Of a DNA stretch of 64,000 nt, positions 47,617-55,774 are shown in pieces. The position numbers were made by a program, and so were the translations under genes. Below the pieces are notes generated by a model. The model was not told the DNA's origin, made no database searches, and worked only from the letters and a program-made list of their open reading frames with translations. Source of the stretch: JAICUF01 sp038250675. Its GTDB lineage: Bacteria > Gemmatimonadota > Gemmatimonadetes > Gemmatimonadales > GWC2-71-9. Within the stretch, counting starts at the first letter, position 1. Every line of letters begins with the position of its first letter. The stretch spans positions 56,495 to 120,494 of the forward strand of contig JBBSCB010000007.1 in assembly GCA_038250675.1 (NCBI GenBank), read 5' to 3'.

Positions 47617-49263
47617 GTGAACTCCTCCCCGGCGACAACCCGCGACAACCGGCTCCGTGTCCTCACCCAGGAATATGCGGCGCTGGCCACCCGGCTGCGC
47701 GAGGGTGGCGGCGCGGCGCGCGCGGCGAAGATGCGCGGCCAGGGCAAGCTTCCGCCCCGGGAGCGGGTCGAGCGGCTGCTCGATCCAGGCGCGCCATGGC
47801 TTGAGCTCGGGCTGCTCGTCGCGTACGACCAGTACGACGGCCAGGCGCCCGGCGCCGGCGTAATCACCGGCGTCGGCGTGATCGAAGAGCGCGAGACGGT
47901 GGTCGTCGCCAATGACGCCACGGTCAAGGCTGGCTCATGGTGGCCCGAAACGATCCGCAAGATCCTCCGCGCGCAGGAGGTGGCGATGCGCCAGCGGATC
48001 CCGATTGTCTACCTGGTGGACAGCGCCGGCGTGAACCTGCCCTATCAGGACGGCGTCTTTCCCGGCCAGTACGGCGCGGCCCGGATTTTCTACTACAATT
48101 CGATTATGCGGCACTTTCTCCACGTGCCCCAGATCAGCGCCGTCATGGGAAGCTGCATCGCCGGCGGCGCGTATCTGCCCGCGCTGTCCGATGTGATCTT
48201 CATGGTCGAAGGGACCAGCTTCATGGGACTGGGCGGACCCAATCTCGTCAAGGGAGCGACCGGCCAGACGATCGACGCCGAGACCCTCGGTGGCGCGGCG
48301 ACCCACACCGAGCTGAGCGGTGTCGCGCACTACCGGGCGACCGACGACGCCGACTGCCTGGCACAGATCCGGGCCTACGTCGCCCGGCTGCCGCGCGCGG
48401 CCGGCTCGGGCCAGCGCGTCACCGCCCCGGTGGCGCCGGCGCGGCCGGCGGCCGACCTGTACGACGTGCTGCCGCACGATCACCGGCTCTCGTACGACAT
48501 GCGCCATGTGCTGGATGCGATACTCGATGGCGGGGCGCTGGAGGAATTTCAGCCGGACCTGGCCGGCGAGATGCTCTGCGGCCACGGACGGATCGAGGGA
48601 TGGCCGGTGGCGGTCATCGCCAATCAGCGCGGCCTCATCAAGGGACGCAGCGGCGAGCGCCCCCGCTTTGGCGGCATCATCTACGCCGAGTCGGCGGAGA
48701 AGGTGGCCTACTTCATCGAGACCGCCAGCCGCGAGCGTCTGCCGATTCTCTTTGTGCAGGACGTGAGTGGCTTCATGGTGGGCCCCGAGGCGGAGCACGA
48801 GGGGATCATCCGCGCCGGTGCCCGCTGGGTGGAGGCCATGGCCACGGCCGTGGTGCCCAAGATCGTCCTGACGGTCAATCACGCGTCGGGTGCCGGATAC
48901 TATGCGATGGCGGGGCAGGGGTTCGATCCCGACTTCATCCTGTCGTGGCCCACCGGACGCATGGCGGTGATGGAAGGTGAATCGGCCGTCATGGCCGTCC
49001 ACGGTCCCGAGCTTCAGCGCGCCCAGCGGGCGGGCGGCGAGCTGCCCGACACCGTGCGGCAGTCGGTGGAGTCGATGCGCGCCGACTACGAGGAGCAGCT
49101 CGACGCCCGCTACGCCGCGGCACGAGGGTTTGTGGATGCGATCGTCACCCCCGACGAGACGCGCGACCAGCTCGCCTTTGCCCTCCGCATCGCCGCCAAC
49201 TACGCCGGCCCCCACCTCGGCCCATTCGTCCTGCCGCCGCTCGATGCGGCGGGCCCCCGCTAG
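47617..49263 (+). CDS. Acyl-CoA carboxylase beta subunit, MCC/GCC type
   Basis: Carboxyltransferase of 548 residues. IVYLVDSAGVNLPYQDGVFP is the hallmark of methylcrotonyl-CoA and geranyl-CoA carboxylase beta chains; propionyl-CoA carboxylases have a different DSAGARI form. Also MGSCIAGGAYLPALSD, FMGLGGPNLVKGATGQ, GGIIYAESAEKVAYFIE, QDVSGFMVGPEAEHEGII and NHASGAGYYAMAGQGFDPD. It carboxylates the gamma-methyl of an alpha,beta-unsaturated branched acyl-CoA. The biotin-carrying alpha subunit is not in the window. Position next to atuA and an enoyl-CoA hydratase fits leucine or acyclic-isoprenoid breakdown. GTG start. Confidence 0.92.
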   Translation: MNSSPATTRDNRLRVLTQEYAALATRLREGGGAARAAKMRGQGKLPPRERVERLLDPGAPWLELGLLVAYDQYDGQAPGAGVITGVGVIEERETVVVANDATVKAGSWWPETIRKILRAQEVAMRQRIPIVYLVDSAGVNLPYQDGVFPGQYGAARIFYYNSIMRHFLHVPQISAVMGSCIAGGAYLPALSDVIFMVEGTSFMGLGGPNLVKGATGQTIDAETLGGAATHTELSGVAHYRATDDADCLAQIRAYVARLPRAAGSGQRVTAPVAPARPAADLYDVLPHDHRLSYDMRHVLDAILDGGALEEFQPDLAGEMLCGHGRIEGWPVAVIANQRGLIKGRSGERPRFGGIIYAESAEKVAYFIETASRERLPILFVQDVSGFMVGPEAEHEGIIRAGARWVEAMATAVVPKIVLTVNHASGAGYYAMAGQGFDPDFILSWPTGRMAVMEGESAVMAVHGPELQRAQRAGGELPDTVRQSVESMRADYEEQLDARYAAARGFVDAIVTPDETRDQLAFALRIAANYAGPHLGPFVLPPLDAAGPR

Positions 49264-49271
49264 GGATTACC

Positions 49272-52145
49272 GTGCTCCGGCTTTCATCGTGTGCGATGGT
49301 CCTGCTCCTCGCCGGCGTCGGGTGCGCCGCACCGCCCAGGTCCCCCGCGCCCCGGCCCACCATGGACCCCGGCGCGCTTGACCGCCCCGACGTCACCATC
49401 CGGACCGACTCGGCGCCGCATGATTTGGCGGCGCGTCCGCCCGCCGGCGCCGGCGACGCGGATACCAGTCTGTTCGCTTCGGCGGCCGCGGCGTTCCGGA
49501 ACGGCTGGATGCCGTTGGGTGAGACCGGGGTTGACGCATTTCTCCGCGCGCACCCCACCTTCGACGGGCGCGGGGTTCTGATCGCGATTCTCGACAGCGG
49601 CATCGATGCCGGCATTCCGGGTCTGGGCACCACGAGCGAGGGCACCCGAAAAATCGTGGACCTGCGCGATTTTTCCGGCGAAGGTGCAGTGCCGCTTGCG
49701 CCGGTGACGCCGACGGGTGATGTCATCGTCGTGGCGGGACGCCGGCTGCGTGGCTACGGCCGGATTGCGGCGCTCGCCACCGGGGCCGGCGTCTACGGCG
49801 GCGTCCTCCGGGAGCTGCCGCTGGGCGATGCCCCGGCCGGCGACGTCAACGGGAACGGCGCCATCGGCGACTCGCTTCCGGTGGTCGTGGTCCGCGCCAC
49901 CGATGGCTGGGTCCTCTTTGCCGACACCGATGGCGACAGTTCGTTTGCCAACGAGCGCGGGCTCCACGACTACCTCGTGGCGCACGAGACGTTCGGGTGG
50001 TCATCCGGCGGGCGGCCGTCGCCGCTCACCGTCGCGGTGAACGTCGCCGATGGACCGGGCGGCGCGCCGCTCCTGGACCTGTTCTTCGATACCTCCGGGC
50101 ACGGCTCGCACGTGTCGGGCATCGCGGCCGGGCACGACATGTACGGCGTCGCCGGCTTCAATGGCGTCGCACCCGGCGCGCTGCTGCTCGGCTGCAAGAT
50201 CGCCAACGATGCGCAGGGTGGCATCTCCACGACCGGGAGCATGGCGCGGGCGCTCGACTATGCCATCGCCGTCGCCGCGCGCCGGCGGCTGCCGCTGGTC
50301 ATCAACATGAGCTTCGGCGTGGGCAATGAGGTCGAGGGCACCGCACGGATCGACGCCATCGTCGATTCCGTGCTCGCCCTTCATCCTGATGTCGTGTTCA
50401 CCGTGAGTGCCGGCAACGATGGACCCGGCCTGTCCACCCTCGGGTTTCCCGGCTCCGCGGCGCGGGTCATTACCGTCGGAGCCACGCTGCCGGCGGCCTT
50501 TCTGTGGACTGATCAGCGCGACCGGGGCATCGGCCCGGTCGCCTTCTTCAGCTCTCGCGGCGGCGAACTGGCCAAGCCGGACATCGTGACGCCGGGCATG
50601 GCATGGTCCACCGTCCCCCGCTGGGACTCGGGCGGCGAGCAGGAGAGCGGCACCAGCATGGCCTCCCCCCACGCGGCCGGGATCGTGGCGCTGCTGCGCT
50701 CAGGACTGATTCAGTCCGGCGGTCAGGCCGATGCGCGCATGATCCGCCAGGCGCTGATGGTCACGGCCGCGCCCCTCGACGGTGCCACGCCGCTCGATGA
50801 GGGCGCCGGGCTGCCCGATGTCGGGCGCGCGTTCCGCTGGCTGCGAAGTGGACGCGTGGTGCCGGCCGTCACCGCCCGTGGCCCCGGCGGCGGCGCGGCC
50901 TCCGCAGCGTACCAGGTGATCGCGCGGGGCGGGCGGCCGGATACGGTCGCGACCTTCACCCTCGCCGCACAAGGCACCGATACCTTCCGGCTGCGGGCGA
51001 GCGCGCCCTGGCTGCACGCCCCCGCCCGCGTCGTGACCGCCGGCGGCCGTGGCTCGGTGCGGGTCACCTACGATGCCCGGATGCTGGCGGCGCCGGGCGT
51101 GTACACCGCGACGGTCTCCGGGTGGACCGACGACACGCTCGCCGGTCCGGCGTTCCGGCTAATCAACACCGTCGTCGTTGCCTGGCCGGCGGGGCACGAC
51201 GCGGCGCTGCACGTTGCGCTCCCGCCGGGCGGCCTGGCCCGGCTGTTCGTGCTGGCAGACAGCGGGCGGCCCTTCAGCATCGGTGCCTCGTCGGCGGCGA
51301 GCGGCGTGACGCTGTACCTGCACGAGCCAGACGGAATGCCATACCGCGACGGCAACGGGACCGCGGCCGGCACCGGCGATGACGCGGCGGTCTACGATGT
51401 CGGAGCGCAGGACGCCGTAGCCGGCGCGTACGAAGTCGTGGCCGTGGCACCCCCCACCGACAGCGCCGAGGTGACCATCGAGATTCACCAGTCACCAGTG
51501 CGTCTCGCACTCACGCGGGACCGTGATGGCCTCGCCGCCACGATCACCAACGTGACCGATTCCGCGCTGAGCGGCCGTGCCGCCGTCGTGCTTGCCGGTG
51601 CGGAGCGGCGGCAGACGATCATCGGACGCGGGTCGGAGCAACCGCACCTGGGCTTCATCATCCCGGTCTGGGCGCGCGGCGTCGTGGTCGAGGTCGCAAT
51701 GGATCGCGCGGAGTGGTCGCGGTTCACCGACTTCGGCGTGACGGTGTTCGACAGCGCCGGACAGCAGCTCGGGAAGGAGCCGCTCAACTACGCGCTCGGC
51801 CGCCTCCAGTTGCCGGTCGGGTCCGGCCACGGGGACATGCCGGCGACGCTGGCGCTCTCTCCCGGGCTCGCGGAGCCCGGCAGTACTGCGGCCTGGACCG
51901 TTCGCGTGGCCATTCGGCTCTATGCTGACTTGGCGGTCACGCTGCCCGCCGTCGCCGGCGAGCTTCCCGTTGCGGTGACGCTCACGCCGCACGCAGCTGC
52001 AACCGTGCGCTTTCGCCTGACTGATTCTCCGTCGCCGCTGGGAGACGGCTTCTTTCCCCTCGGCACCGTCGTCATGCAGGCCAACGACCGCCTGTGGACC
52101 CGGGAAGCCGGGCTCCCTTCACCCCACCCACCGGTGATGCGATGA
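49272..52145 (+). CDS. Subtilisin-family (S8) serine protease, tripeptidyl-peptidase II-like, predicted exported
   Basis: A 957-residue protease with N-terminal signal MLRLSSCAMVLLLAGVGCAA, probably a lipoprotein although the lipobox is not ideal. The catalytic residues are about Asp108 (AILDSGID), His277 (SGHGSHVSGIAAG) and Ser462 (GTSMASPHAAG). The block FDGRGVLIAILDSGID...GTRKIVDLRDFSG and the long (about 170-residue) insertion between Asp and His are the marks of TPPII. The 490 residues after the Ser are strand-rich, as in TPPII. TPPII is usually cytosolic in eukaryotes; here export is predicted. It sits between the carboxylase and AtuA, overlapping AtuA by 4 nt, with no obvious link to acyl-CoA metabolism. 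Confidence 0.88.
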   Translation: MLRLSSCAMVLLLAGVGCAAPPRSPAPRPTMDPGALDRPDVTIRTDSAPHDLAARPPAGAGDADTSLFASAAAAFRNGWMPLGETGVDAFLRAHPTFDGRGVLIAILDSGIDAGIPGLGTTSEGTRKIVDLRDFSGEGAVPLAPVTPTGDVIVVAGRRLRGYGRIAALATGAGVYGGVLRELPLGDAPAGDVNGNGAIGDSLPVVVVRATDGWVLFADTDGDSSFANERGLHDYLVAHETFGWSSGGRPSPLTVAVNVADGPGGAPLLDLFFDTSGHGSHVSGIAAGHDMYGVAGFNGVAPGALLLGCKIANDAQGGISTTGSMARALDYAIAVAARRRLPLVINMSFGVGNEVEGTARIDAIVDSVLALHPDVVFTVSAGNDGPGLSTLGFPGSAARVITVGATLPAAFLWTDQRDRGIGPVAFFSSRGGELAKPDIVTPGMAWSTVPRWDSGGEQESGTSMASPHAAGIVALLRSGLIQSGGQADARMIRQALMVTAAPLDGATPLDEGAGLPDVGRAFRWLRSGRVVPAVTARGPGGGAASAAYQVIARGGRPDTVATFTLAAQGTDTFRLRASAPWLHAPARVVTAGGRGSVRVTYDARMLAAPGVYTATVSGWTDDTLAGPAFRLINTVVVAWPAGHDAALHVALPPGGLARLFVLADSGRPFSIGASSAASGVTLYLHEPDGMPYRDGNGTAAGTGDDAAVYDVGAQDAVAGAYEVVAVAPPTDSAEVTIEIHQSPVRLALTRDRDGLAATITNVTDSALSGRAAVVLAGAERRQTIIGRGSEQPHLGFIIPVWARGVVVEVAMDRAEWSRFTDFGVTVFDSAGQQLGKEPLNYALGRLQLPVGSGHGDMPATLALSPGLAEPGSTAAWTVRVAIRLYADLAVTLPAVAGELPVAVTLTPHAAATVRFRLTDSPSPLGDGFFPLGTVVMQANDRLWTREAGLPSPHPPVMR

Positions 52146-53515
52146 CGAGAACCGTGCGGGTCGCCGGCGGCCAGGGCTTCTGGGGCGACTGGCTCGAAGC
52201 CCCGGTCCGCCAGGTCCAGGGCGGGCCGATCGACTATCTGATGCTGGACTATCTCGCAGAAGTGACGATGTCCATCATGCAGAAGCAGAAGTCGCGCGAT
52301 CCCCGCATGGGGTACGCCCGCGATTTCCCGCCGCTGATGGAGCGCATCCTGCCGGACGTCGCGGCGCGCGGGATCCGGGTCACCTCCAACGCCGGCGGCG
52401 TCAATCCGCGTGGCTGCGCCGAGGCGGTGCTCGATGCCGCCCGGCGGCTGAACCTCCAGGGGAAGGTGCGCGTCGGCCTGGTGACCGGCGACGACATCCT
52501 GGAGCGGCTCGACGATCTCATCGCGCGCGGTCACGAGCTGCGCGACATGGATACGGGGCGGCCCCTCGCGGACATCCGCGATAAGGTGCTCTCGGCCAAC
52601 GCCTACATCGGGATGGCGCCGATCGTCGAGGCGCTGGCGGGCGGTGCCAACGTGGTCGTGACGGGACGGGTGACCGACACCGGACTGACGCTGGGTCCGC
52701 TGGTGCACGAATTTGGATGGCGCGCCGATGACTGGGACCGGATCGCCGCAGGCACCATCGCAGGCCACGTCATCGAATGTGGTGCGCAGTGCAGCGGCGG
52801 CAACCTGATGAAGGGCTGGCGGTCGGTGAAGGGCATGGCCAACCCGGGGTTTCCCATCGTCGAGGCATCGCCGGACGGCACGTTCATCGTGACCAAGCAT
52901 CCCAACACCGGCGGCGTCGTGTCCGTCGCGTCCGTGACCGAGCAGCTGGTCTACGAGATGGGCGACCCTCACGCCTACATCACCCCGGATGGCGTCGCCG
53001 ACTTCACATCCGTCCGGCTCGCGCAGGCCGGACGCGACCGGGTCCGCGTCTCCGGCATTCGCGGTGGCCCGCGCACCGACATGCTCAAGGTCTCGATCGC
53101 GTACTTCTACGGGTACAAAGCCGTAGGGACGCTCGTCTATTCGTGGCCGGACGCCTACGACAAGGCCCGCGCCGCCGACCGCATTCTGCGGCGGCGCCTC
53201 GCTGATCTCGGCCTGGAGTTTGATCAGATACTCACCGAATACGTGGGTGCCGGCGCCACCCACGGCCGGCTCGCGGGGGCACCCGACCCCGATGCGCCGG
53301 AGGTACAGCTTCGCGTGGGCGTGCGCGCGCGTGAGCGGGCGGCGGTCGAGCGCTTCACGCGGGAGATCGCCCCGCTCGTCCTCACCGGCCCGCCCAGCGT
53401 CACCGGCTTTGCCGGCGGACGGCCAGCGGTGGAGGAAATCGTGGCCTACTGGCCGGCACTGATCGATCGTCGGGAAATCGAGCCGCATGTTCACGTCGAG
53501 ATTCTGACCGCATGA
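52142..53515 (+). CDS. AtuA family protein (acyclic terpene utilization, DUF1446)
   Basis: A 457-residue protein of the AtuA/DUF1446 family. Typical segments: RVAGGQGFWGD, PIDYLMLDYLAEVTMSIM, GIRVTSNAGGVNPRGCAEAV, NVVVTGRVTDTGLTLGPL, AGHVIECGAQCSGGN and PIVEASPDGTFIVTKHPNTGG. In Pseudomonas the atu cluster degrades citronellol and geraniol, but the enzymatic role of AtuA is not established. It is followed by the small AtuA C-terminal-like protein and a hydratase, a conserved trio. The ATG overlaps the protease stop (ATGA). Confidence 0.92.
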   Translation: MTRTVRVAGGQGFWGDWLEAPVRQVQGGPIDYLMLDYLAEVTMSIMQKQKSRDPRMGYARDFPPLMERILPDVAARGIRVTSNAGGVNPRGCAEAVLDAARRLNLQGKVRVGLVTGDDILERLDDLIARGHELRDMDTGRPLADIRDKVLSANAYIGMAPIVEALAGGANVVVTGRVTDTGLTLGPLVHEFGWRADDWDRIAAGTIAGHVIECGAQCSGGNLMKGWRSVKGMANPGFPIVEASPDGTFIVTKHPNTGGVVSVASVTEQLVYEMGDPHAYITPDGVADFTSVRLAQAGRDRVRVSGIRGGPRTDMLKVSIAYFYGYKAVGTLVYSWPDAYDKARAADRILRRRLADLGLEFDQILTEYVGAGATHGRLAGAPDPDAPEVQLRVGVRARERAAVERFTREIAPLVLTGPPSVTGFAGGRPAVEEIVAYWPALIDRREIEPHVHVEILTA

Positions 53516-53528
53516 GGAGACACGGCTG

Positions 53529-53909
53529 ATGGCGTTACCATCGAAGCGCCCTGCGCGCACCGAGGCGCTGCAGCTCCGCTACGTCGCCCACGCCCGGTCC
53601 GGCGACAAGGGCGATACCGCCAACGTGGGGCTGATCGCGCTGGAGCCCGAGCTCTACCCGCTGCTTGCACGCGAGGTCACTCGTGCGCGCGTGGCCCGCC
53701 ACTTCCGCGGCATCGTGAGTGGCGTTGAGCGCTTCGAGCTGCCCAACCTGCACGCGCTCAACTTTCTGCTCCATGGCGCGCTCGACGGCGGCGGCACGAT
53801 CTCGCTCAAGACCGACGCGCAGGGCAAGGTCTATTCGACCGCGCTGCTCCGCATGGAGATCCCTGTGCCGGCTGCGCTGGCACGCCGGCTCCGGCGCACG
53901 CCGCGATGA
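53529..53909 (+). CDS. AtuA C-terminal-like small protein
   Basis: A 126-residue protein matching the small domain found fused to or behind AtuA: YVAHARSGDKGDTANVGLIAL, VARHFRGIVSGVERFELPNLHALNFLLHGAL and GGGTISLKTDAQGKVYSTALLRMEI. It probably works together with AtuA; no reaction is known. The ATG has a GAGGAG ribosome site. Its stop overlaps the hydratase ATG by 4 nt. Confidence 0.88.
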   Translation: MALPSKRPARTEALQLRYVAHARSGDKGDTANVGLIALEPELYPLLAREVTRARVARHFRGIVSGVERFELPNLHALNFLLHGALDGGGTISLKTDAQGKVYSTALLRMEIPVPAALARRLRRTPR

Positions 53910-54670
53910 CCGACAATGATCCGCTCGTCACCCGCCTCGACGCCGGGGTCCTGACGCTCACGCTCGATCGCTCCGGGAAGCGCAATGCGCTCAGCTCGGC
54001 GCTGGTCCACGGGCTGCATCAGGCGCTCGAGCGCGCCGAGTTCGACGGTGATGTGAGTGTGGTGGTGATTCGCGGTGCCGGGCCCGACTTCTGCGCCGGC
54101 GCGGACCTCGCGGAACTGCTTGCCTCCGCCGACAACGAGCCGGCCGCCAATGAGCGCGATGCGCTGGCGCTAGGCTCGCTCTTCACGCGCATTCGGCGAC
54201 TGCCCAGGATTGTCGTCGCGGCGGTGCAGGGGCGCGCGCTGGCCGGGGGCGCTGGGCTCGCCACCGCCTGCGACATCGTCCTGGCGTGCCGGTCCGCCCG
54301 CTTCGGCTACCCCGAGATCCAGCGGGGCTTCGTCCCTGCCATGGTCATGACGCTGCTCCGGCGGCTGGTGGGCGAGAAGGCGGCGTTTGAGCTGGTCAGC
54401 ACGGGGCGCCTGATCGACGCCGATGAGGCGGCCCAACGCGGGCTGGTTTCGCGCGTAATAGGTGATGAAGCGTTCGACGCGGAAGTCGATGTCGTGTTGC
54501 GCGGTCTCGCGGCCGCTCCAGCATCGGCCCTGGCACTCACCAAGCAGTTGTTCTACGAATTGGACGGCCGCTCGTTCGAGGAAGGCATCGCGCTCGGCGC
54601 CAGGATCAATGCGCTCGCGCGCGAGACGCCGGAGTTCCGCCTGGCCCTCAGCCGCTTTCTCGAGCGGTGA
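53906..54670 (+). CDS. Enoyl-CoA hydratase/isomerase family protein
   Basis: A 254-residue crotonase-fold enzyme. Oxyanion-hole segments are RGAGPDFCAGADLAELL and ALAGGAGLATACDIVLAC; FGYPEIQRGFVPAMV carries the catalytic region. The sequence resembles methylglutaconyl-CoA hydratase (LiuC/AtuE-like), which would follow the MCC-type carboxylase made by the same operon. Pathway assignment is inferred from neighbours. The end is NALARETPEFRLALSRFLER. Confidence 0.92.
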   Translation: MTDNDPLVTRLDAGVLTLTLDRSGKRNALSSALVHGLHQALERAEFDGDVSVVVIRGAGPDFCAGADLAELLASADNEPAANERDALALGSLFTRIRRLPRIVVAAVQGRALAGGAGLATACDIVLACRSARFGYPEIQRGFVPAMVMTLLRRLVGEKAAFELVSTGRLIDADEAAQRGLVSRVIGDEAFDAEVDVVLRGLAAAPASALALTKQLFYELDGRSFEEGIALGARINALARETPEFRLALSRFLER

Positions 54671-54680
54671 CCGCGGAGCC

Positions 54681-54845
54681 GTGATCACCTCTGCCGCGGC
54701 GCGGCTCGGGCTGGGGATCGCGGGTGTGGTTGCCGCCGCGCTGGCCGTGCTGCTGGACAGCCGGCCGCTGGCCTGGGGGGCGGTGGGGGTTCTCGGGGTT
54801 GCGGTGCTCTTGCGGGTGGCCGATCGCCGGCGACGGCGAAACTAA
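54681..54845 (+). CDS. Small hydrophobic protein, two predicted membrane helices
   Basis: A 54-residue frame starting at GTG 54681, 10 nt after the hydratase. Two hydrophobic stretches (LGLGIAGVVAAALAVLL and LAWGAVGVLGVAVLL) and a basic end (RVADRRRRRN) make a hairpin membrane protein with positive cytoplasmic end. No homologue recognised. It could be spurious, but the arrangement is gene-like. Confidence 0.45.
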   Translation: MITSAAARLGLGIAGVVAAALAVLLDSRPLAWGAVGVLGVAVLLRVADRRRRRN

Positions 54846-54998
54846 GTCACCGCAAGCGCGTACGTGGCCGGGGCCCGATGTAACGCAATGGGGCGTCGCG
54901 GGGCTGGTGTCGTCATTCCGGGGTGTTCACTCCGGGGTGCGAAAATTGTTAACCTGATGATTTGTAACGTCTTAGTAACACCGTATCAAAAGTGCACG

Positions 54999-55026
54999 TT
55001 GCGCGGGCGGCAAATATCGCTACTTT
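54999..55026 (+). promoter_or_regulatory. Predicted promoter of the outer-membrane protein gene
   Basis: TTGCGC (54999-55004), 16 nt, TACTTT (55021-55026). An alternative is TTGTAA (54962-54967), 16 nt, TATCAA (54984-54989). The 278-bp gap 54846-55123 holds an A/T-rich island unusual for this window, a nine-base direct repeat (TCCGGGGTG twice near 54917 and 54931) and a GC-rich hairpin (CCCGCC/GGCGGG near 55049) in the leader. Confidence 0.4.
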
Positions 55027-55123
55027 GGCGAGTGCCTGCGGGGCGCGCAAAGCCCGCCGGGCGGGCGGGTTACGGTCCGGAAGCCACTTTCGCTGTATCA
55101 CGTATCATCCAGGAGGAAGTGAC

Positions 55124-55636
55124 ATGAAGGGCATGTTCAGGGGTATTGCGGCGCTCGCGCTGGTAGCGGCATTTAGCGCGTCGAGCGCCAATGCGCAGGC
55201 GAGGTTTGGCGTGGCGGGCACCGGCCTGTTCTCGCTCGAGAGCGGCGGCGGCTCGGAGTTCGGCGCGATGGCGCTCGTCGGCTTCCAGAAGGCTGACACG
55301 CCGATCGGGTTCCGCGTGGACGGTACGTTCCTCAAAAAGAGCGGTGTCACCTCCATCCCGGTGACGGCCGACATCACGTACGCCTTCAAGACCGCGGAGT
55401 CGTCGATGTTCCACCCGTACCTGCTGGCGGGCGGCGGCCTCGTCCACTCCAGCGGCTTCGGCGCCAGCACGACCAAGCCGATGGCGAAGGCCGGCGTGGG
55501 CTTCGACTACAACATGAACAACAGCTCGATCACGCTGTTCGGCGAAGCGACGTTCGACCTGTTCTTCTACGGTGGCGGCAGCGGGACGAGCAAGTCGCTG
55601 CAGACCAACGTCGGCGTCAAGTTCGGCGGCAAGTAA
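55124..55636 (+). CDS. Outer-membrane beta-barrel protein (porin/OmpA-like fold)
   Basis: A 170-residue protein with a standard signal peptide (MKGMFRGIAALALVAAFSAS, cleavage after SSANA) and about eight amphipathic strands: FGVAGTGLFSLES, FGAMALVGFQK, IGFRVDGTFLKKS, SIPVTADITYAF, FHPYLLAGGGLVH, PMAKAGVGFDYNM, ITLFGEATFDLFFY and LQTNVGVKFGGK. This fits a small eight-strand barrel of the OmpA/OmpW kind. An ideal ribosome site (AGGAGG, 7 nt spacing), own promoter region and a strong terminator point to an abundant single-gene transcript. Exact function unknown. Confidence 0.85.
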   Translation: MKGMFRGIAALALVAAFSASSANAQARFGVAGTGLFSLESGGGSEFGAMALVGFQKADTPIGFRVDGTFLKKSGVTSIPVTADITYAFKTAESSMFHPYLLAGGGLVHSSGFGASTTKPMAKAGVGFDYNMNNSSITLFGEATFDLFFYGGGSGTSKSLQTNVGVKFGGK

Positions 55637-55656
55637 GCTCAACGCATCGCTGGATC

Positions 55657-55693
55657 CCAAACTGCCCCGCACGTTGCGGGGCAGTTTGGCTTT
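55657..55693 (+). terminator. Strong intrinsic terminator
   Basis: A perfect 14-bp stem (55657-55670 with 55676-55689), loop ACGTT, followed by CTTT. It closes the outer-membrane protein gene and isolates recQ. Confidence 0.85.
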
Positions 55694-55774
55694 CCGGTAC
55701 TCGGCGCGCGCGGATACGCTCCCTGTTGCGTGCGGCGGGCCGGCGTCCCGGTCCCCGGGCGCCCATCGTACAGC

